From: DATFVJ01 sp963826515
Lineage (GTDB): Bacteria > Actinomycetota > Actinomycetes > Streptosporangiales > Streptosporangiaceae
Assembly (NCBI GenBank): GCA_963826515.1
Contig: CAWGXI010000012.1
Coordinates: forward strand, 1,054,001 to 1,118,000
Reading direction: 5' to 3'
Length of the DNA: 64,000 bases
This document shows positions 1 through 8,881 of the stretch, piece by piece (position 1 is the stretch's first letter; the number at the start of each line of letters is the position of its first letter). A model generated the notes under the pieces. The model saw only the letters and a list, made by a program, of their open reading frames with translations, searched no databases and was not told the DNA's origin. The position numbers and the translations under genes were made by a program.

Positions 1-1252
1 GCGCTGCGCGTCCCACCGGCGCAGGCGGCTGCGTGCGCGCCGATGTTTCGCTTGCCGGGACAGGCGTTGCCGCAGCGGGCATCGATCCGGGCAGCTGAGG
101 CGGCACGTCACCCGGGCGGCGCCCGATCCGCGGCCAGGGCCGCCCGCTCGTTATCCCGACGCGGGTCAGCCGCTGAATCCGGGCGGCTCCGTCCACGGCA
201 GCAAGCACGAGCACCATGACGATGAACGCGTCATAGTGATAATCGGTCGTCCACCAGGCCGGGTAACCCGTCGCGAGCATCCGCTCAAGAAGCAGCGGCA
301 CGGCCGCGACCACCATCGGGGACGCGAGTGACAGGAATCCGAGCGGCGCGGCAAGCGACAGCATCGTGGAGACCTTCACCTCAGGCGTGACCAGCATCCG
401 CACGGTCTGGAGCGGATGCGTCGCCACATGCCACGCGGCGCTTGGCACCGAGGCGCCAAGCGGGCCGTAGGCCCAGTAGAAGGTGGCTGAGCCGCCGAAG
501 GCGGGAATGAGCACCCGGGTGGACAGCCACGTCGCCGCCACCCCGCCCATCATGAACGACGCCCCGAGCTTGCGCTCCTTGATCAGGAACAGGTAGGCAC
601 CGTAACCGGCGATCAGCAGGCCCATGTCCTCCTTCACCATCAGCAGCGCGATGGCGGCGGCAACAGCTTGCGCGCGACGGCCGGCCTGGAGCCGTTCTGC
701 CATCACCGCGGTCAGCACGGGAACGAACGCGACCTCGTGGAAATCGAAGCTGATCGCGGAGGCGACCGGGAAGCTGAGCGCATAGGCGCCGCAGACGAAG
801 TAGGCTGCGCCCGGCCCCAGCAGGCGTCTGGTGAATAGCCACAGCGGCGGGATGGCGAGGGCGAAGAGCACTGCCTGCGCGACGATCAAGGTGGCCGGCC
901 CGCCGTGGATCCAGTACAACGGCGCGAGCAGGGCGAGGATGGGCGACCAGTGATCGCCTAGCACAAGGAAGTGGGTACCGGCCCCGTCGGACACTCCCCT
1001 GGCCATCGACGCGGGAGCCTGGAAGTGCGCATATCCGCGCACCGCCTGATCGAAAATCACCAGGTCGAACGTTCCGTCGCGGAACCGGCGGAGCAGCAGC
1101 AGGCCGTAACTCGCGTAGACGGCGGCGGCCGCGACGGTGAGGGCCGTCACCCGGATGCGCACCCGCGAGCGCACTGGCGGCGCTTGTGCTGACGCTGCCC
1201 TGGCGGGCCGCCCGACGGCCCCTGCGGTTCCCGCGCTCACCGGGGGCAGCAT
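1..1252 (-). CDS. DUF2079 family integral membrane protein (3' end beyond window)
   Basis: The minus strand is open from an ATG at 1252 to the left edge (at least 417 codons). A short Pro/Ala-rich start is followed by many hydrophobic segments typical of GT-C-like polytopic proteins. DUF2079 hallmarks are visible: HFLVLGDHWSPI near residue 95, FDFHEVAF near residue 165, and a run of Leu/Ala-rich helices. The function of DUF2079 is unknown; a lipid-linked glycosyltransferase-type role is often assumed from topology. It points away from the AMP-binding gene upstream, with about 110 bp between them. The C-terminal tail beyond the window cannot be judged. Confidence 0.8.
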   Translation of the reverse strand, partial: MLPPVSAGTAGAVGRPARAASAQAPPVRSRVRIRVTALTVAAAAVYASYGLLLLRRFRDGTFDLVIFDQAVRGYAHFQAPASMARGVSDGAGTHFLVLGDHWSPILALLAPLYWIHGGPATLIVAQAVLFALAIPPLWLFTRRLLGPGAAYFVCGAYALSFPVASAISFDFHEVAFVPVLTAVMAERLQAGRRAQAVAAAIALLMVKEDMGLLIAGYGAYLFLIKERKLGASFMMGGVAATWLSTRVLIPAFGGSATFYWAYGPLGASVPSAAWHVATHPLQTVRMLVTPEVKVSTMLSLAAPLGFLSLASPMVVAAVPLLLERMLATGYPAWWTTDYHYDAFIVMVLVLAAVDGAARIQRLTRVGITSGRPWPRIGRRPGDVPPQLPGSMPAAATPVPASETSARTQPPAPVGRAA

Positions 1253-1361
1253 ACCGTGCCATCAGGACGATACGGTCCGCAGTCGCCTGGCTCACCAGGG
1301 AAAAATCGACGACCAAGATCCTATACGGCTGCGCGGCGATTCGTCGCCCGCGACCGGATTT

Positions 1362-2705
1362 CTATCCCTGGGGAACGCGGGCTGCGAGCACCAAGCGGCC
1401 CTGTTCGTCAATCCTGCCACGGTCGCCGGTCCGGACGAACCTGTCGCTGGTGAACGCGGCAGCGCTGGCCTGTGGCTCATTCCAGTAGCCGCTCATGCAC
1501 GCGGCCGACCGGAGCAGCACCTCGCCGAACTCTCCCCTGGGAACCTCCTGGCCTGCGTCCCGCAGGGCAAGCGTGACGCCTGGCGCCGGGTCGCCGACGT
1601 ATCCGTCCACGTCGCCGGCCCGGTCGCCGGGATAGGTGCGCAGGCCAAGGCCGGCCTCCGCGCAGTCGTAGCGCAGCCGGACACCAGCGCCGAGCCGCTG
1701 GCGGAGGGCGGGCACGAGGCCCGCGGGAACCGCGGCATCCCGGGTGACGATCAGTTCGAGGGCGGGCGGCGCGGCAGCCGCGGGCAACGGCCAGGCCGCG
1801 AGCTCCGCGATCTGGCCGGGCAGGCCGGTTACCTGGTTCGCCTGCACCGCCGCGGCGACGTCGAGCACCCGTTCGGGCCGCCACGAATCCATCAGGAAGC
1901 ACGACTGCCCCGATTGCAGCATGGCCGGCAGCCGCGTCATCAGGCTGCAGTGCGCGAACGGGAGCGCGGTGAGCACGACGTCGCCAGCGGCGCTGCCCCA
2001 GCGGTTGCCCGCCTCCGCCGCCCGTATGGCGTCAAGCTGGCTGACTCCGAACACGGCGCCGCGGGGGACGCTGGCCGTGCCGTAGGCGACCGCGATCACA
2101 ACCGGGCGGGCGGAGTCGGGTGGCAGGGGCGGCGGCGGCGGCCCGGCGCGCCGCAGCCCGGTGAGCGCGGAACTGCCATCGGCTGCCAGCGTGACCCGGA
2201 GCACGTCACCGTCGGGGCCTGGCCCTATCTTCGCGCCGGACGGCGCTATGGTCATCGTCGGCCGAAGCAGGCCGGCCAGCCGGTCGAGCACGGCGGGCGG
2301 CCAGCGCGGGTCGACTCCTGCGATGACAGCCCCGATCTTGGCGGCGGCGAGGTAGCAGATCGGGAACTCGGGTACGGCCGGCAGCGCGACCGCAACGATG
2401 TCGCCGGGCAGGACACCGCGAAATGCGAGCCCCGCGGCGGCCTCGTCGGACAGCCGGTCCAGGTCGGCGTAGCTGAGGCGCCAGCCCCCGGCTGGCGGCG
2501 CGGGCCCCTGGTGCGCGGCGCCCGGGGCCTGCTCGGCCGGTGTCTGCGGGAGCGCCGCTGGGTGTGCCCCGGCGGCCTCGCCTGCCACCTCGCTGGTCCC
2601 CGTCAGCTCGGCTGCCTGCGGGATTTCCGCCGGGCCCAGCGCGGCGAACGACACCCGCTGGCCGAACCTGCGTGCCGCCTCGGCGGCAAGCGTGCGCAAC
2701 ATCAC
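1362..2705 (-). CDS. AMP-binding (adenylate-forming) domain protein lacking the C-terminal subdomain
   Basis: 447 aa that follow the acyl-CoA synthetase/NRPS adenylation fold from the N-terminus (the YADLDRLSDEAAAGL region) to the core motif RTGDRGRIDEQG, then stop after about 15 more residues. The mobile C-terminal domain with the catalytic lysine is absent. The phosphate-binding loop reads YGTASVPRGAVF instead of the usual YTSGTTGxPKG, so key Ser/Thr/Lys positions are changed. What is seen: an intact reading frame with a degenerate active site. Inference: a non-canonical substrate-binding protein or a decaying ligase rather than an ordinary acyl-CoA ligase. It is divergent from the TetR gene with under 100 bp between starts, so TetR may have controlled it. 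Confidence 0.7.
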   Translation of the reverse strand: MMLRTLAAEAARRFGQRVSFAALGPAEIPQAAELTGTSEVAGEAAGAHPAALPQTPAEQAPGAAHQGPAPPAGGWRLSYADLDRLSDEAAAGLAFRGVLPGDIVAVALPAVPEFPICYLAAAKIGAVIAGVDPRWPPAVLDRLAGLLRPTMTIAPSGAKIGPGPDGDVLRVTLAADGSSALTGLRRAGPPPPPLPPDSARPVVIAVAYGTASVPRGAVFGVSQLDAIRAAEAGNRWGSAAGDVVLTALPFAHCSLMTRLPAMLQSGQSCFLMDSWRPERVLDVAAAVQANQVTGLPGQIAELAAWPLPAAAAPPALELIVTRDAAVPAGLVPALRQRLGAGVRLRYDCAEAGLGLRTYPGDRAGDVDGYVGDPAPGVTLALRDAGQEVPRGEFGEVLLRSAACMSGYWNEPQASAAAFTSDRFVRTGDRGRIDEQGRLVLAARVPQG

Positions 2706-2752
2706 GGCTCCTCTGGCCGGCTCGCCCGGGCCCGCAACAGGGGATGCGGGCC

Positions 2753-3612
2753 ATGCCCGTTACTGAACAGGCTAGTCTCGCGGTCATGACTCAGAAAGCC
2801 AGCCGCGGCGAGCGCAGTGCCAGGCAGTCACGTCCCTCACCCGGCGGAGGCACCCCAGCGCAGGATCGCGAACTGCGGGCGCAAGGCCGTGCGACCAAGC
2901 GCAAGCTGCTCGAGGCCGGTCGCGACGCGTTCGATCAGCGTGGCTTCCATGCGGCGCGGGTGGACGACGTGGTCAAGGCGGCCAGGACCTCGCATGGCAC
3001 CTTCTATCTGTACTTCGCCAATAAAGAGGACCTGTTCAAGGCTCTCGCCGCCGATGCGCTGCACGACGTCGAGGTGATCGCGGGCGAGTTCCCTCGCGTC
3101 ACGCCCGACGATGCGGGCCGCGCCGCGCTCGGGCAGTGGGTGCGCCGGTTCAGCGATATCTATGCCACCCATGCCACGGTTATCCGCATCTTGAGCCAGG
3201 CCGACGTAATGGGCAAGGACTTCTTCAGCGATGGGCTGCAGTTGCTCTTCCGGCTGTCCGAGGCAATGACGCAGGGCATGATGGGGACGCCGAGCGGGCC
3301 AGCACAGCAAGCACAATCGAGCACAGCAAGACACAATCAGCACAGCAAGCACAATCGGCACAGCAAGCACAATCAGCACAGCAAACACAATCAGCACAGC
3401 AAACACAATCAGCACAGCAAACACAATCAGCACAGCAAGTACAGCCTGAACAGGGCGAACAGCCTGCCCACTCGGAGCTGACCGCACTCGCCTGCCTGAT
3501 GATGCTCGAACGGGTGAACTACCTGCTCACCGTGGGTGTCAAGATGCCGAGAGCGGAGATGGCGGACCGGATCACGGCGATCATCTTCGCCGCGTTTCAT
3601 CCGGCAAGCTGA
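2753..3612 (+). pseudogene. TetR/AcrR transcriptional regulator, frameshifted inside a repeat tract
   Basis: The N-terminal helix-turn-helix is clear (KLLEAGRDAFDQRGF, then TSHGTFYLYFANKEDLF), followed by a normal ligand domain up to SEAMTQGMM. An 18-bp tandem repeat then begins. The N-terminal frame continues as (QHSKHN)n and ends at 3481. The plausible C-terminal helix (MLERVNYLLTVGVKMPR...FAAFHPAS) lies in another frame that reads the same repeat as (QSAQQT)n and ends at 3612. Two extra bases in the early repeat units, near 3319 and 3331, account for the shift. Start choices are ATG 2753 or ATG 2786; a possible -10 (TAGTCT) about 10 bp before 2786 fits a leaderless start there. Either a mutated regulator or a sequence error in the repeat. 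Confidence 0.75.
3300..3443 (+). repeat. 18-bp tandem repeat in the TetR gene
   Basis: About eight units of CAGCACAGCAARCACAAT. The first units carry irregular single-base differences; the later ones are near-perfect. In the functional frame the unit would encode Gln/Ala/Ser/Thr-rich residues. Eighteen is a multiple of three, so copy-number change keeps frame, but the irregular early units do not. Confidence 0.9.
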
Positions 3613-3679
3613 ATCCGCGCCCGCCGCGCGGAGCCGACGGGCTCCGTGTGGCCGACGCCGCGTCAGGCGCCAGGCGCAG

Positions 3680-4240
3680 CTAAGGCGTGTCCGAGCCCGA
3701 GGTGACCACGAACAACTGATTGGCGCCGAGCAGGAAGCGCCGGCATACCGCGAGCCGCAGGCCTGTCCCTGCGAGCAGTTCCTGCATCCGCGCCCTGTCG
3801 ATCAGGTCTTCGTGCTCGTCGTGCGCGGCATGACTAAACAAGCCGACCCGCGCACCTGTTGTGTGCACCCATTCGAGCGACGGATGCGGCGTGGTGAGCA
3901 CGATCCGGCCACCCGCATTGAGCAATCCGGCGAAACGCCGCAGATACGCCGCTGGATCATCCACATGCTCGATGAACGCGAGCGCCGCGACCGTGTCGAA
4001 GCGCTCGCCCTCTGGAAGTACAGTCTCGAACCGGTACCGCGGCCGGTCCCTGCGGGCTATCTCGATCTTGCGGGGATCGATGTCGAAGCCGAGGTAGCCT
4101 GCCGGTTCGCAGAGCTCGGCCAGGGTGCCGACGCCGCATCCGAAGTCGAGGACACGTCCCTCGAGGTGACGCCGCGCCGCCTGCTGCCTGCGTCGCACCA
4201 GCCAGCCCGACAGCATTCCCGCCTCGACCAACTGGGCCAT
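3680..4240 (-). CDS. class I SAM-dependent methyltransferase
   Basis: 186 aa from ATG 4240, which has GAGGAG about 5 nt upstream; a TTG at 4264 would add 8 residues. The Rossmann SAM site is clear: VLDFGCGVGTLAEL (motif I), LGFDIDPRKIEIA (acidic residue after strand 2) and VAALAFIEHVDDPAAYLRRF (post-motif II), then GGRIVLTTPHPSLEW. This matches the Methyltransf_11/23 group. The substrate cannot be deduced. It is convergent with the TetR gene and divergent from the secreted hydrolase, with no operon partner. Confidence 0.85.
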   Translation of the reverse strand: MAQLVEAGMLSGWLVRRRQQAARRHLEGRVLDFGCGVGTLAELCEPAGYLGFDIDPRKIEIARRDRPRYRFETVLPEGERFDTVAALAFIEHVDDPAAYLRRFAGLLNAGGRIVLTTPHPSLEWVHTTGARVGLFSHAAHDEHEDLIDRARMQELLAGTGLRLAVCRRFLLGANQLFVVTSGSDTP

Positions 4241-4463
4241 CAGGCTCCTCACGCCCCTTCCCAATGTTTCAACGTCCCGAGGTCCCGCGGGTCCCGAGGG
4301 ATACCGAGGTCCCGATCCTAGGCCAGGGCGCCCCGCGGGCGCTCCGGCGCGGCGGCACCTTGCCGGCGAAATTTTTCATTAGCCTACTTCATGCGACGAC
4401 TGGTGGCTGATATACACAAGTTGCGCGCACAATGATTTTTAGCTTACCTACATGGAGTGGCTG

Positions 4464-5309
4464 ATGCATTCCCATCGCGTGCCTTCCCGCCGGCTTTACC
4501 GCGGCGCTTGGATCGCCGCAATCGTCATTCCTCCTATTAGCGTCCCCGCCCTTGCCATCGGGGCCCGGACCGGATTGCCCGGGGCAACGGCGGCTACCAG
4601 CGTCAGATACGTCGCCCTCGGCGACTCCTACTCCTCTGGAGTCGGGGCAGGCAGCTACGACAGCTCGAGCGGCAGCTGCGAACGCAGCGCCAACGCCTAC
4701 CCGCAGCGCTGGGCGGTAAGCAACGCGCCCGCCTCGTTCGTCTCGGTCGCGTGTTCCGGCGCTACCACGTCAGCGGTGCTGAACAGCCAGATCTCAGCGG
4801 TCACGTCGAGCACGACGCTGGTCAGCATCACGATCGGCGGCAATGACGCGGGCTTCTCCCGCATCATGAGGACCTGCGTGGTCGAGTCGGACCGCGCCTG
4901 TTCCAGTGCTATCTCGTACGCGGAGCATTTTGCTGCTACCAAGCTCCCCGCGAAGCTCGGGACGACCTTGCAGGCGATCCACGCACGTGCGCCTTCCGCC
5001 CGGATCGTCGTGCTCGACTACCCAGAATTCTATGACCTTTCTAAATCACGCACCTGTATCGGTATCAGTGCCACCAAAAGATCGGCGATCGATAAGGGCG
5101 CTGACCAGCTCGACAGCGTGATATCGGCGGCGGCCGCGCGGAACGGCGACACATTCGCCGACGTGCGCCGCTATTTCTCCGGACACGAGATCTGCGATTC
5201 GGACGGCTGGCTGCACGCGGTGACGTGGCCGGTCAATCAGTCCTACCACCCGACGGCGAGCGGGCAGGAACTCGGCTACGAGCCCGCTTTCCGCGCCGCC
5301 GCAGACTGA
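4464..5309 (+). CDS. secreted SGNH/GDSL-family hydrolase
   Basis: 281 aa from ATG 4464 (ATG 4452 would add four residues). It has an Arg-containing N-region and a hydrophobic stretch (AWIAAIVIPPISVPALAIG), consistent with a signal peptide. The mature part has all SGNH blocks: GDSYSSG with the nucleophilic Ser (block I), a Gly/Ser region (block II), SITIGGNDAGF with the Asn (block III) and NQSYHPTASGQ with the catalytic His (block V). Six or more cysteines suggest disulfides, as in Streptomyces extracellular lipases/esterases of this fold. The upstream 90 bp is unusually AT-rich for this genome and probably holds the promoter. Confidence 0.9.
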   Translation: MHSHRVPSRRLYRGAWIAAIVIPPISVPALAIGARTGLPGATAATSVRYVALGDSYSSGVGAGSYDSSSGSCERSANAYPQRWAVSNAPASFVSVACSGATTSAVLNSQISAVTSSTTLVSITIGGNDAGFSRIMRTCVVESDRACSSAISYAEHFAATKLPAKLGTTLQAIHARAPSARIVVLDYPEFYDLSKSRTCIGISATKRSAIDKGADQLDSVISAAAARNGDTFADVRRYFSGHEICDSDGWLHAVTWPVNQSYHPTASGQELGYEPAFRAAAD

Positions 5310-5311
5310 CC

Positions 5312-5460
5312 TGCGCAGACCCGGCCGCCTGGCCCGGCCGCCTTGCCCGGCCGCCTGGCCCGGCCGCTGCCTGCCGCCGGCCGCTGCCCTGCTGCCTGGC
5401 CCGGCGGCCTGGCCCGGCCGCTGCCCTGCCCCCGGGCCGGGCCGCTGCCTGCCCGGTCAC
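5312..5460. repeat. GC-rich low-complexity repeat (CGGCCGCCTGGCC-like)
   Basis: Irregular tandem copies of a CCTGGCCCGGCCGC-like unit just after the SGNH hydrolase stop. All frames are open over part of it, but composition and repetitiveness argue against coding. Rest of the gap to 5654: only the ribosome site AAGGGAGG before the next gene is recognisable. Confidence 0.75.
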
Positions 5461-5654
5461 AAAGGCCGCGCGCATGCGCCGCGTGACGGCGCACTGGCGC
5501 GCCGCGAGTTCGCCAACGTACGCGATGGTCAGAACAGACGTCGCGCGAGAGGAGTGACGCATTTTGAGAACCGTCGCGGGTCACCGGCGAGGTAGGGAGG
5601 TACCAAGTCCCACCGCAGTCGTGGGTTCGTGAACTTCCTGCAAGGGAGGCATCG

Positions 5655-6308
5655 ATGGCAGCGCTCGATGCGACACCGGACGAGTCAGCCCAACTCCGCG
5701 CTCAGCCAGTTGAAGCCACTGTCGTGGGACCACTGGCCGGCGACCCCGCATTGATCGGACTTCCGAGCTTCGTGGCGGGGTCAGTGGCCCTAGGCCTAGT
5801 CCTGGTGGGCGTCGTACCCGCGACCGCAGTCGGGGCGTCCTTGCCCATCATCCTGTCAGCCACTGCGACCGGACTGTTCCTGGCAACTATCTGGGCCGCG
5901 GCGATTGGCCAGAGCGCGGTGGCGGCAGTCTTCGGCATCTTCGCGGGCTTCTGGCTCAGCTACGTCGTCCTCGTACTCGGGCTGACGCACGTCTGGTTCG
6001 CAATCACCCTGGCCGCGGTGGTATCCACCCAGAAGCTGTTCCTGATCTCGTGGCTGGTCGTGATGGTGATGCTCACCCTGGCGACGCTGCGGCTGCCGAT
6101 GGCGTTCACGGCCGTATTCGTGCTCGTCGACCTCGCGCTGATGCTGCTGATTATCGCCACGGTCCAGGCATCGAGCGGCCTGACGAAGACCGCCGGGTAC
6201 GTGGTGCTGGTGTTCGCCGCGGTGGGTATTTACCTGTTCTTCAGCGCGGCCTCCCAGGCCACTGGCGGCAAGCCACTCCCGCTCGGCAGGGCGGTCCTGC
6301 ACGGCTGA
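5655..6308 (+). CDS. GPR1/FUN34/YaaH (SatP-like) acetate/succinate channel, copy 1
   Basis: 217 aa with six strongly hydrophobic segments and the family layout: a GDPALIGLPSF motif after about 30 hydrophilic residues (the NPxPLGL-like site of SatP), a Gly-rich second helix, and FWLSYVVLVLGL in the middle. Related proteins conduct acetate, succinate or ammonium-linked monocarboxylates across the inner membrane. The start has AAGGGAGGC 6 nt upstream. A close paralogue follows about 420 bp downstream; a strong hairpin terminator separates them, so they are independent units. Confidence 0.85.
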   Translation: MAALDATPDESAQLRAQPVEATVVGPLAGDPALIGLPSFVAGSVALGLVLVGVVPATAVGASLPIILSATATGLFLATIWAAAIGQSAVAAVFGIFAGFWLSYVVLVLGLTHVWFAITLAAVVSTQKLFLISWLVVMVMLTLATLRLPMAFTAVFVLVDLALMLLIIATVQASSGLTKTAGYVVLVFAAVGIYLFFSAASQATGGKPLPLGRAVLHG

Positions 6309-6423
6309 CCCGTCCTGCATGGCTGACCGCCGGCAAGCCACGACCACTCGGCGAGCCAATCCTGCGAAACGTGCCCTGACGAGCGGGACGTGCCCGGCCG
6401 GAAGGTGAGACCGTAAATGCCGC

Positions 6424-6457
6424 GATAGGGGCGGCGGATGAAGCCGCCGCCCCTATC
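6424..6457 (+). terminator. hairpin terminator after SatP-like copy 1
   Basis: A perfect 14-bp stem (GATAGGGGCGGCGG paired with its complement) and a 6-nt loop, about 115 bp after the stop. No U-tract, as is usual in actinomycetes. The remainder of 6309-6730 shows no convincing gene. Confidence 0.8.
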
Positions 6458-6730
6458 CCCATTGCTCCACATCGGTAGCCAGGGACGCCACGCCACCCGC
6501 CGCCGATGATCTTTATTATGTAAGCGCAGTCCTTCTCCTGACCTGGGCCTTGTCCGGTCGTGCGAGGCGGCACGAGGGCGGTTGCGGCGGGTCGGCCAGC
6601 GACCAACTTCGGGCAGGACGTATGCCCCTAGCGGGGCCCAAAGGATGGCCGTAATGCCGGCAGTGGGTCAAGAAAAGGTCGCCCACGCCTCACGTGGGAT
6701 GTTCGAAACGCTTCCTTTAAGGAGGCAGTC

Positions 6731-7384
6731 ATGGCAGCCCTCAATCCAACCTCCCACGACGAGCCCGTCAAGCTCGTCCGCCCAGTCGAGGAAACCGCGG
6801 CAGGACCGCTGCACGGCGACCCCGCGCTGCTCGGATTCCCAAGCTTTATCGTGGGCTCGGTCGCGATCGGCCTGGCGTTCGTCGGGGTCGTACCCGCCGG
6901 CGTGGCCCGCGCGCCCCTGGCAATCATCCTGGCAGCCACGGCGACCGGGATGTTCATTTCGGCGGTCTGGGCCGCGGCCATTGGCCACAGCGCGGTCGCA
7001 GGCATCAACGGTACCTTCGCCGGTTTCTGGCTGAGCTACGCGGTACTCGTGCTTGGACTGACGCACGCCTGGTTCGGGATCACCCTGCCGGCGGTGCTGG
7101 CCACCGAGAAGCTCTTCCTGATCAGCTGGCTGGTCGTGATCGTGATGATCACCTTGGCCACTCTCCGGTTGCCCCTGGCCTTCACCGTGTTGTTCTCGCT
7201 CGTCGACCTCGCGGTGTTCCTGCTGCTGCTAGGCAACATCAACGCATCGACCACCCTGCCGAAGGTCGCCGGGTACGTGGCGCTGGTATTCGCCGCGCTG
7301 GGCGCGTACATGTTCTTCAGCGCAGCCTCTGAAGCCACCGGTGGCAAGCCACTCCCGTTGGGCAAGCCGGTCCTGCATAGCTAA
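6731..7384 (+). CDS. GPR1/FUN34/YaaH (SatP-like) acetate/succinate channel, copy 2
   Basis: 217 aa, exactly the length of copy 1 and alignable end to end without gaps (about 70% identity by eye). It has the same GDPALLGFPSF site, six membrane spans and a C-terminal ATGGKPLPLGKPVLHS tail. AAGGAGGC lies 6 nt before the ATG. Equal length and close spacing indicate tandem gene duplication. Substitutions cluster in the helices and the N-terminal tail, so specificity may have diverged. Confidence 0.85.
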   Translation: MAALNPTSHDEPVKLVRPVEETAAGPLHGDPALLGFPSFIVGSVAIGLAFVGVVPAGVARAPLAIILAATATGMFISAVWAAAIGHSAVAGINGTFAGFWLSYAVLVLGLTHAWFGITLPAVLATEKLFLISWLVVIVMITLATLRLPLAFTVLFSLVDLAVFLLLLGNINASTTLPKVAGYVALVFAALGAYMFFSAASEATGGKPLPLGKPVLHS

Positions 7385-7396
7385 CCGGGGGGACCG

Positions 7397-7434
7397 GGTG
7401 GCATCCGCCCGGCGAATGCCGGGCGGATGCCACC
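7397..7434 (+). terminator. hairpin terminator after SatP-like copy 2
   Basis: A perfect 17-bp inverted repeat (GGTGGCATCCGCCCGGC) with a 4-nt GAAT loop, 13 bp after the stop. Confidence 0.85.
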
Positions 7435-7815
7435 AAAGCCGCCCCGATCGGTCCCCGCAGGCCACGTCAAGCGCGCTGGCAGGCGGGACCATGTATGCGG
7501 CGGGCAAGTGCGATCCGCCATCACCAGGACTGCTGGCATCGCGGACTCCGGGCGGGCGGCTTGCCGTCATCGATCTCAATGCGCGAGGCCGGCCCCGGGG
7601 CGGATGAATCCCAATTCCTGCGCACACACCTAATGCAAGCGCCGATGCACGTGCATATGAATTCCGCAGTGAAAAGTGCAATTGAGGTTAAGCGGCGCGC
7701 AAGTGATATTCTGCTTCGCAGACCAACCGCCACGAATGCGGCTACCCGGATGGTCCGGACAGGTAGCGGCCACAGACACAGGGCGCGACCACAGACACAC
7801 GGCGGGGGACACCGT

Positions 7816-7893
7816 GCGGACACAGAACGCGGACACAGAACGCGGACACAGAACGCGGACACAGATTGCGGACACAGATTGCGGACACAGACC
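7816..7893. repeat. 13-bp tandem repeat upstream of the STAS gene
   Basis: Six consecutive units of GCGGACACAGAAC, with AAC, ATT or ACC at the end. Less regular CACAGACACA-like sequence flanks both sides from about 7765 to 7930. Thirteen is not a multiple of three, so this is not a protein repeat; it sits in the 5' region of the next gene. Confidence 0.9.
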
Positions 7894-7954
7894 GCGGTCG
7901 CCGGCAGGTTGCGGTCGCAAACACAGAGTGCGGTCGCCGACGGAGGGCGGGGCA

Positions 7955-8332
7955 GTGAGCTGGAGCGTGAGCGGCACGACAGCCGGTCCCGATGACCGGA
8001 CCCAGATCTTGAGCGTGCACGGAGAGCTGGACCTAAACACGGCCGACAGCCTGTACCGACGCGGGTGCACAGCTATTGGCCGCCGCGCCCGGCTGCTTCT
8101 GCTCGATCTGACTGGCCTGTCCTTCTGCGACGCACGCGGGCTGAGTGCCTTCGTCCGGATCGCCAACGAGGCCGAAGCGGCAGGGACCAGCTACGGCCTC
8201 ATCGCGCCGCGTCCGCTCCTGGTAAAGATGCTGCGGATTACTGGCCTGGGCAAGCGGCTGCAGATATTCGCGACCATCGAAGAGGCACACCTGAGCCTCA
8301 TGACCGTGACAGGTACCACAGGCAGCCCATGA
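7955..8332 (+). CDS. STAS-domain protein (anti-sigma factor antagonist type)
   Basis: 125 aa from GTG 7955, with CGGAGGG about 8 nt upstream. The STAS core is visible: ILSVHGELDLNTADSL at the start, LLLLDLTGLSFCDARGLSAF in the middle, then the final helix. In SpoIIAA/RsbV the phosphorylated Ser lies in DSSGL; here the same place reads DARGL, so the usual phosphoserine is Arg. Such variants occur in actinomycetes and may be constitutive or respond through another residue. No partner kinase or sigma factor is adjacent. Confidence 0.8.
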   Translation: MSWSVSGTTAGPDDRTQILSVHGELDLNTADSLYRRGCTAIGRRARLLLLDLTGLSFCDARGLSAFVRIANEAEAAGTSYGLIAPRPLLVKMLRITGLGKRLQIFATIEEAHLSLMTVTGTTGSP

Positions 8333-8881
8333 GCCGCCGCGTTGAGTCACTGCGGTTGAGTGCTCGCGTAGCTCGCATCCCGGCGATATTTATGAACAGG
8401 ACTCAGCCGGGTCGGCCTCAGCCACCCACGGAGCGAGGTGACGGCCGCCTGCGCGGCAGCCAGGGCCTCCTTTTGGGGCGCCCCACGTCGGCCAGCCTGG
8501 CTGCGAGGTTGGTCACGGCCAAGGCCGGGCGGGAAGCGTAGGCAGCCGGGTCGCAGCCACCGCTCTGGACGCGAATGTCCGCTGCTCGCATCGGCATGAT
8601 CCGCGCTTCGCTTAGGATCCAAAGCGCTAAGCCCTTGCCCCCGTCAGTTGCCTGTTGTCGTTCGATCCGTTGTGGCGGATTCCCTCAGCCGAACAGCCCG
8701 CCGCGCTCATGATCCGTTCTTGCGTTAACTAACCGGCGGATAGCGCCGGAAATTTAACACGGCGGCGGATCATGGCGAGTTTCCTGACGTACGCCGGCCA
8801 GTCGGCGGGCAGCGCCGCCGGGTCGTCGCCTGGGCACCGATCCGGCCGCCAAAGATCCACGGGGCACGGCCTACTCGCCGG
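8333..8881. other. intergenic region, no gene recognised
   Basis: About 550 bp between the STAS stop and the convergent HrpA stop. No frame shows a recognisable protein and I see no clear tRNA or long hairpin. Confidence 0.5.

Noticed and set aside
6309..6730. Small gene between the SatP-like copies
   Set aside because: Only short frames with shadow-type composition are present and a terminator hairpin occupies the middle.
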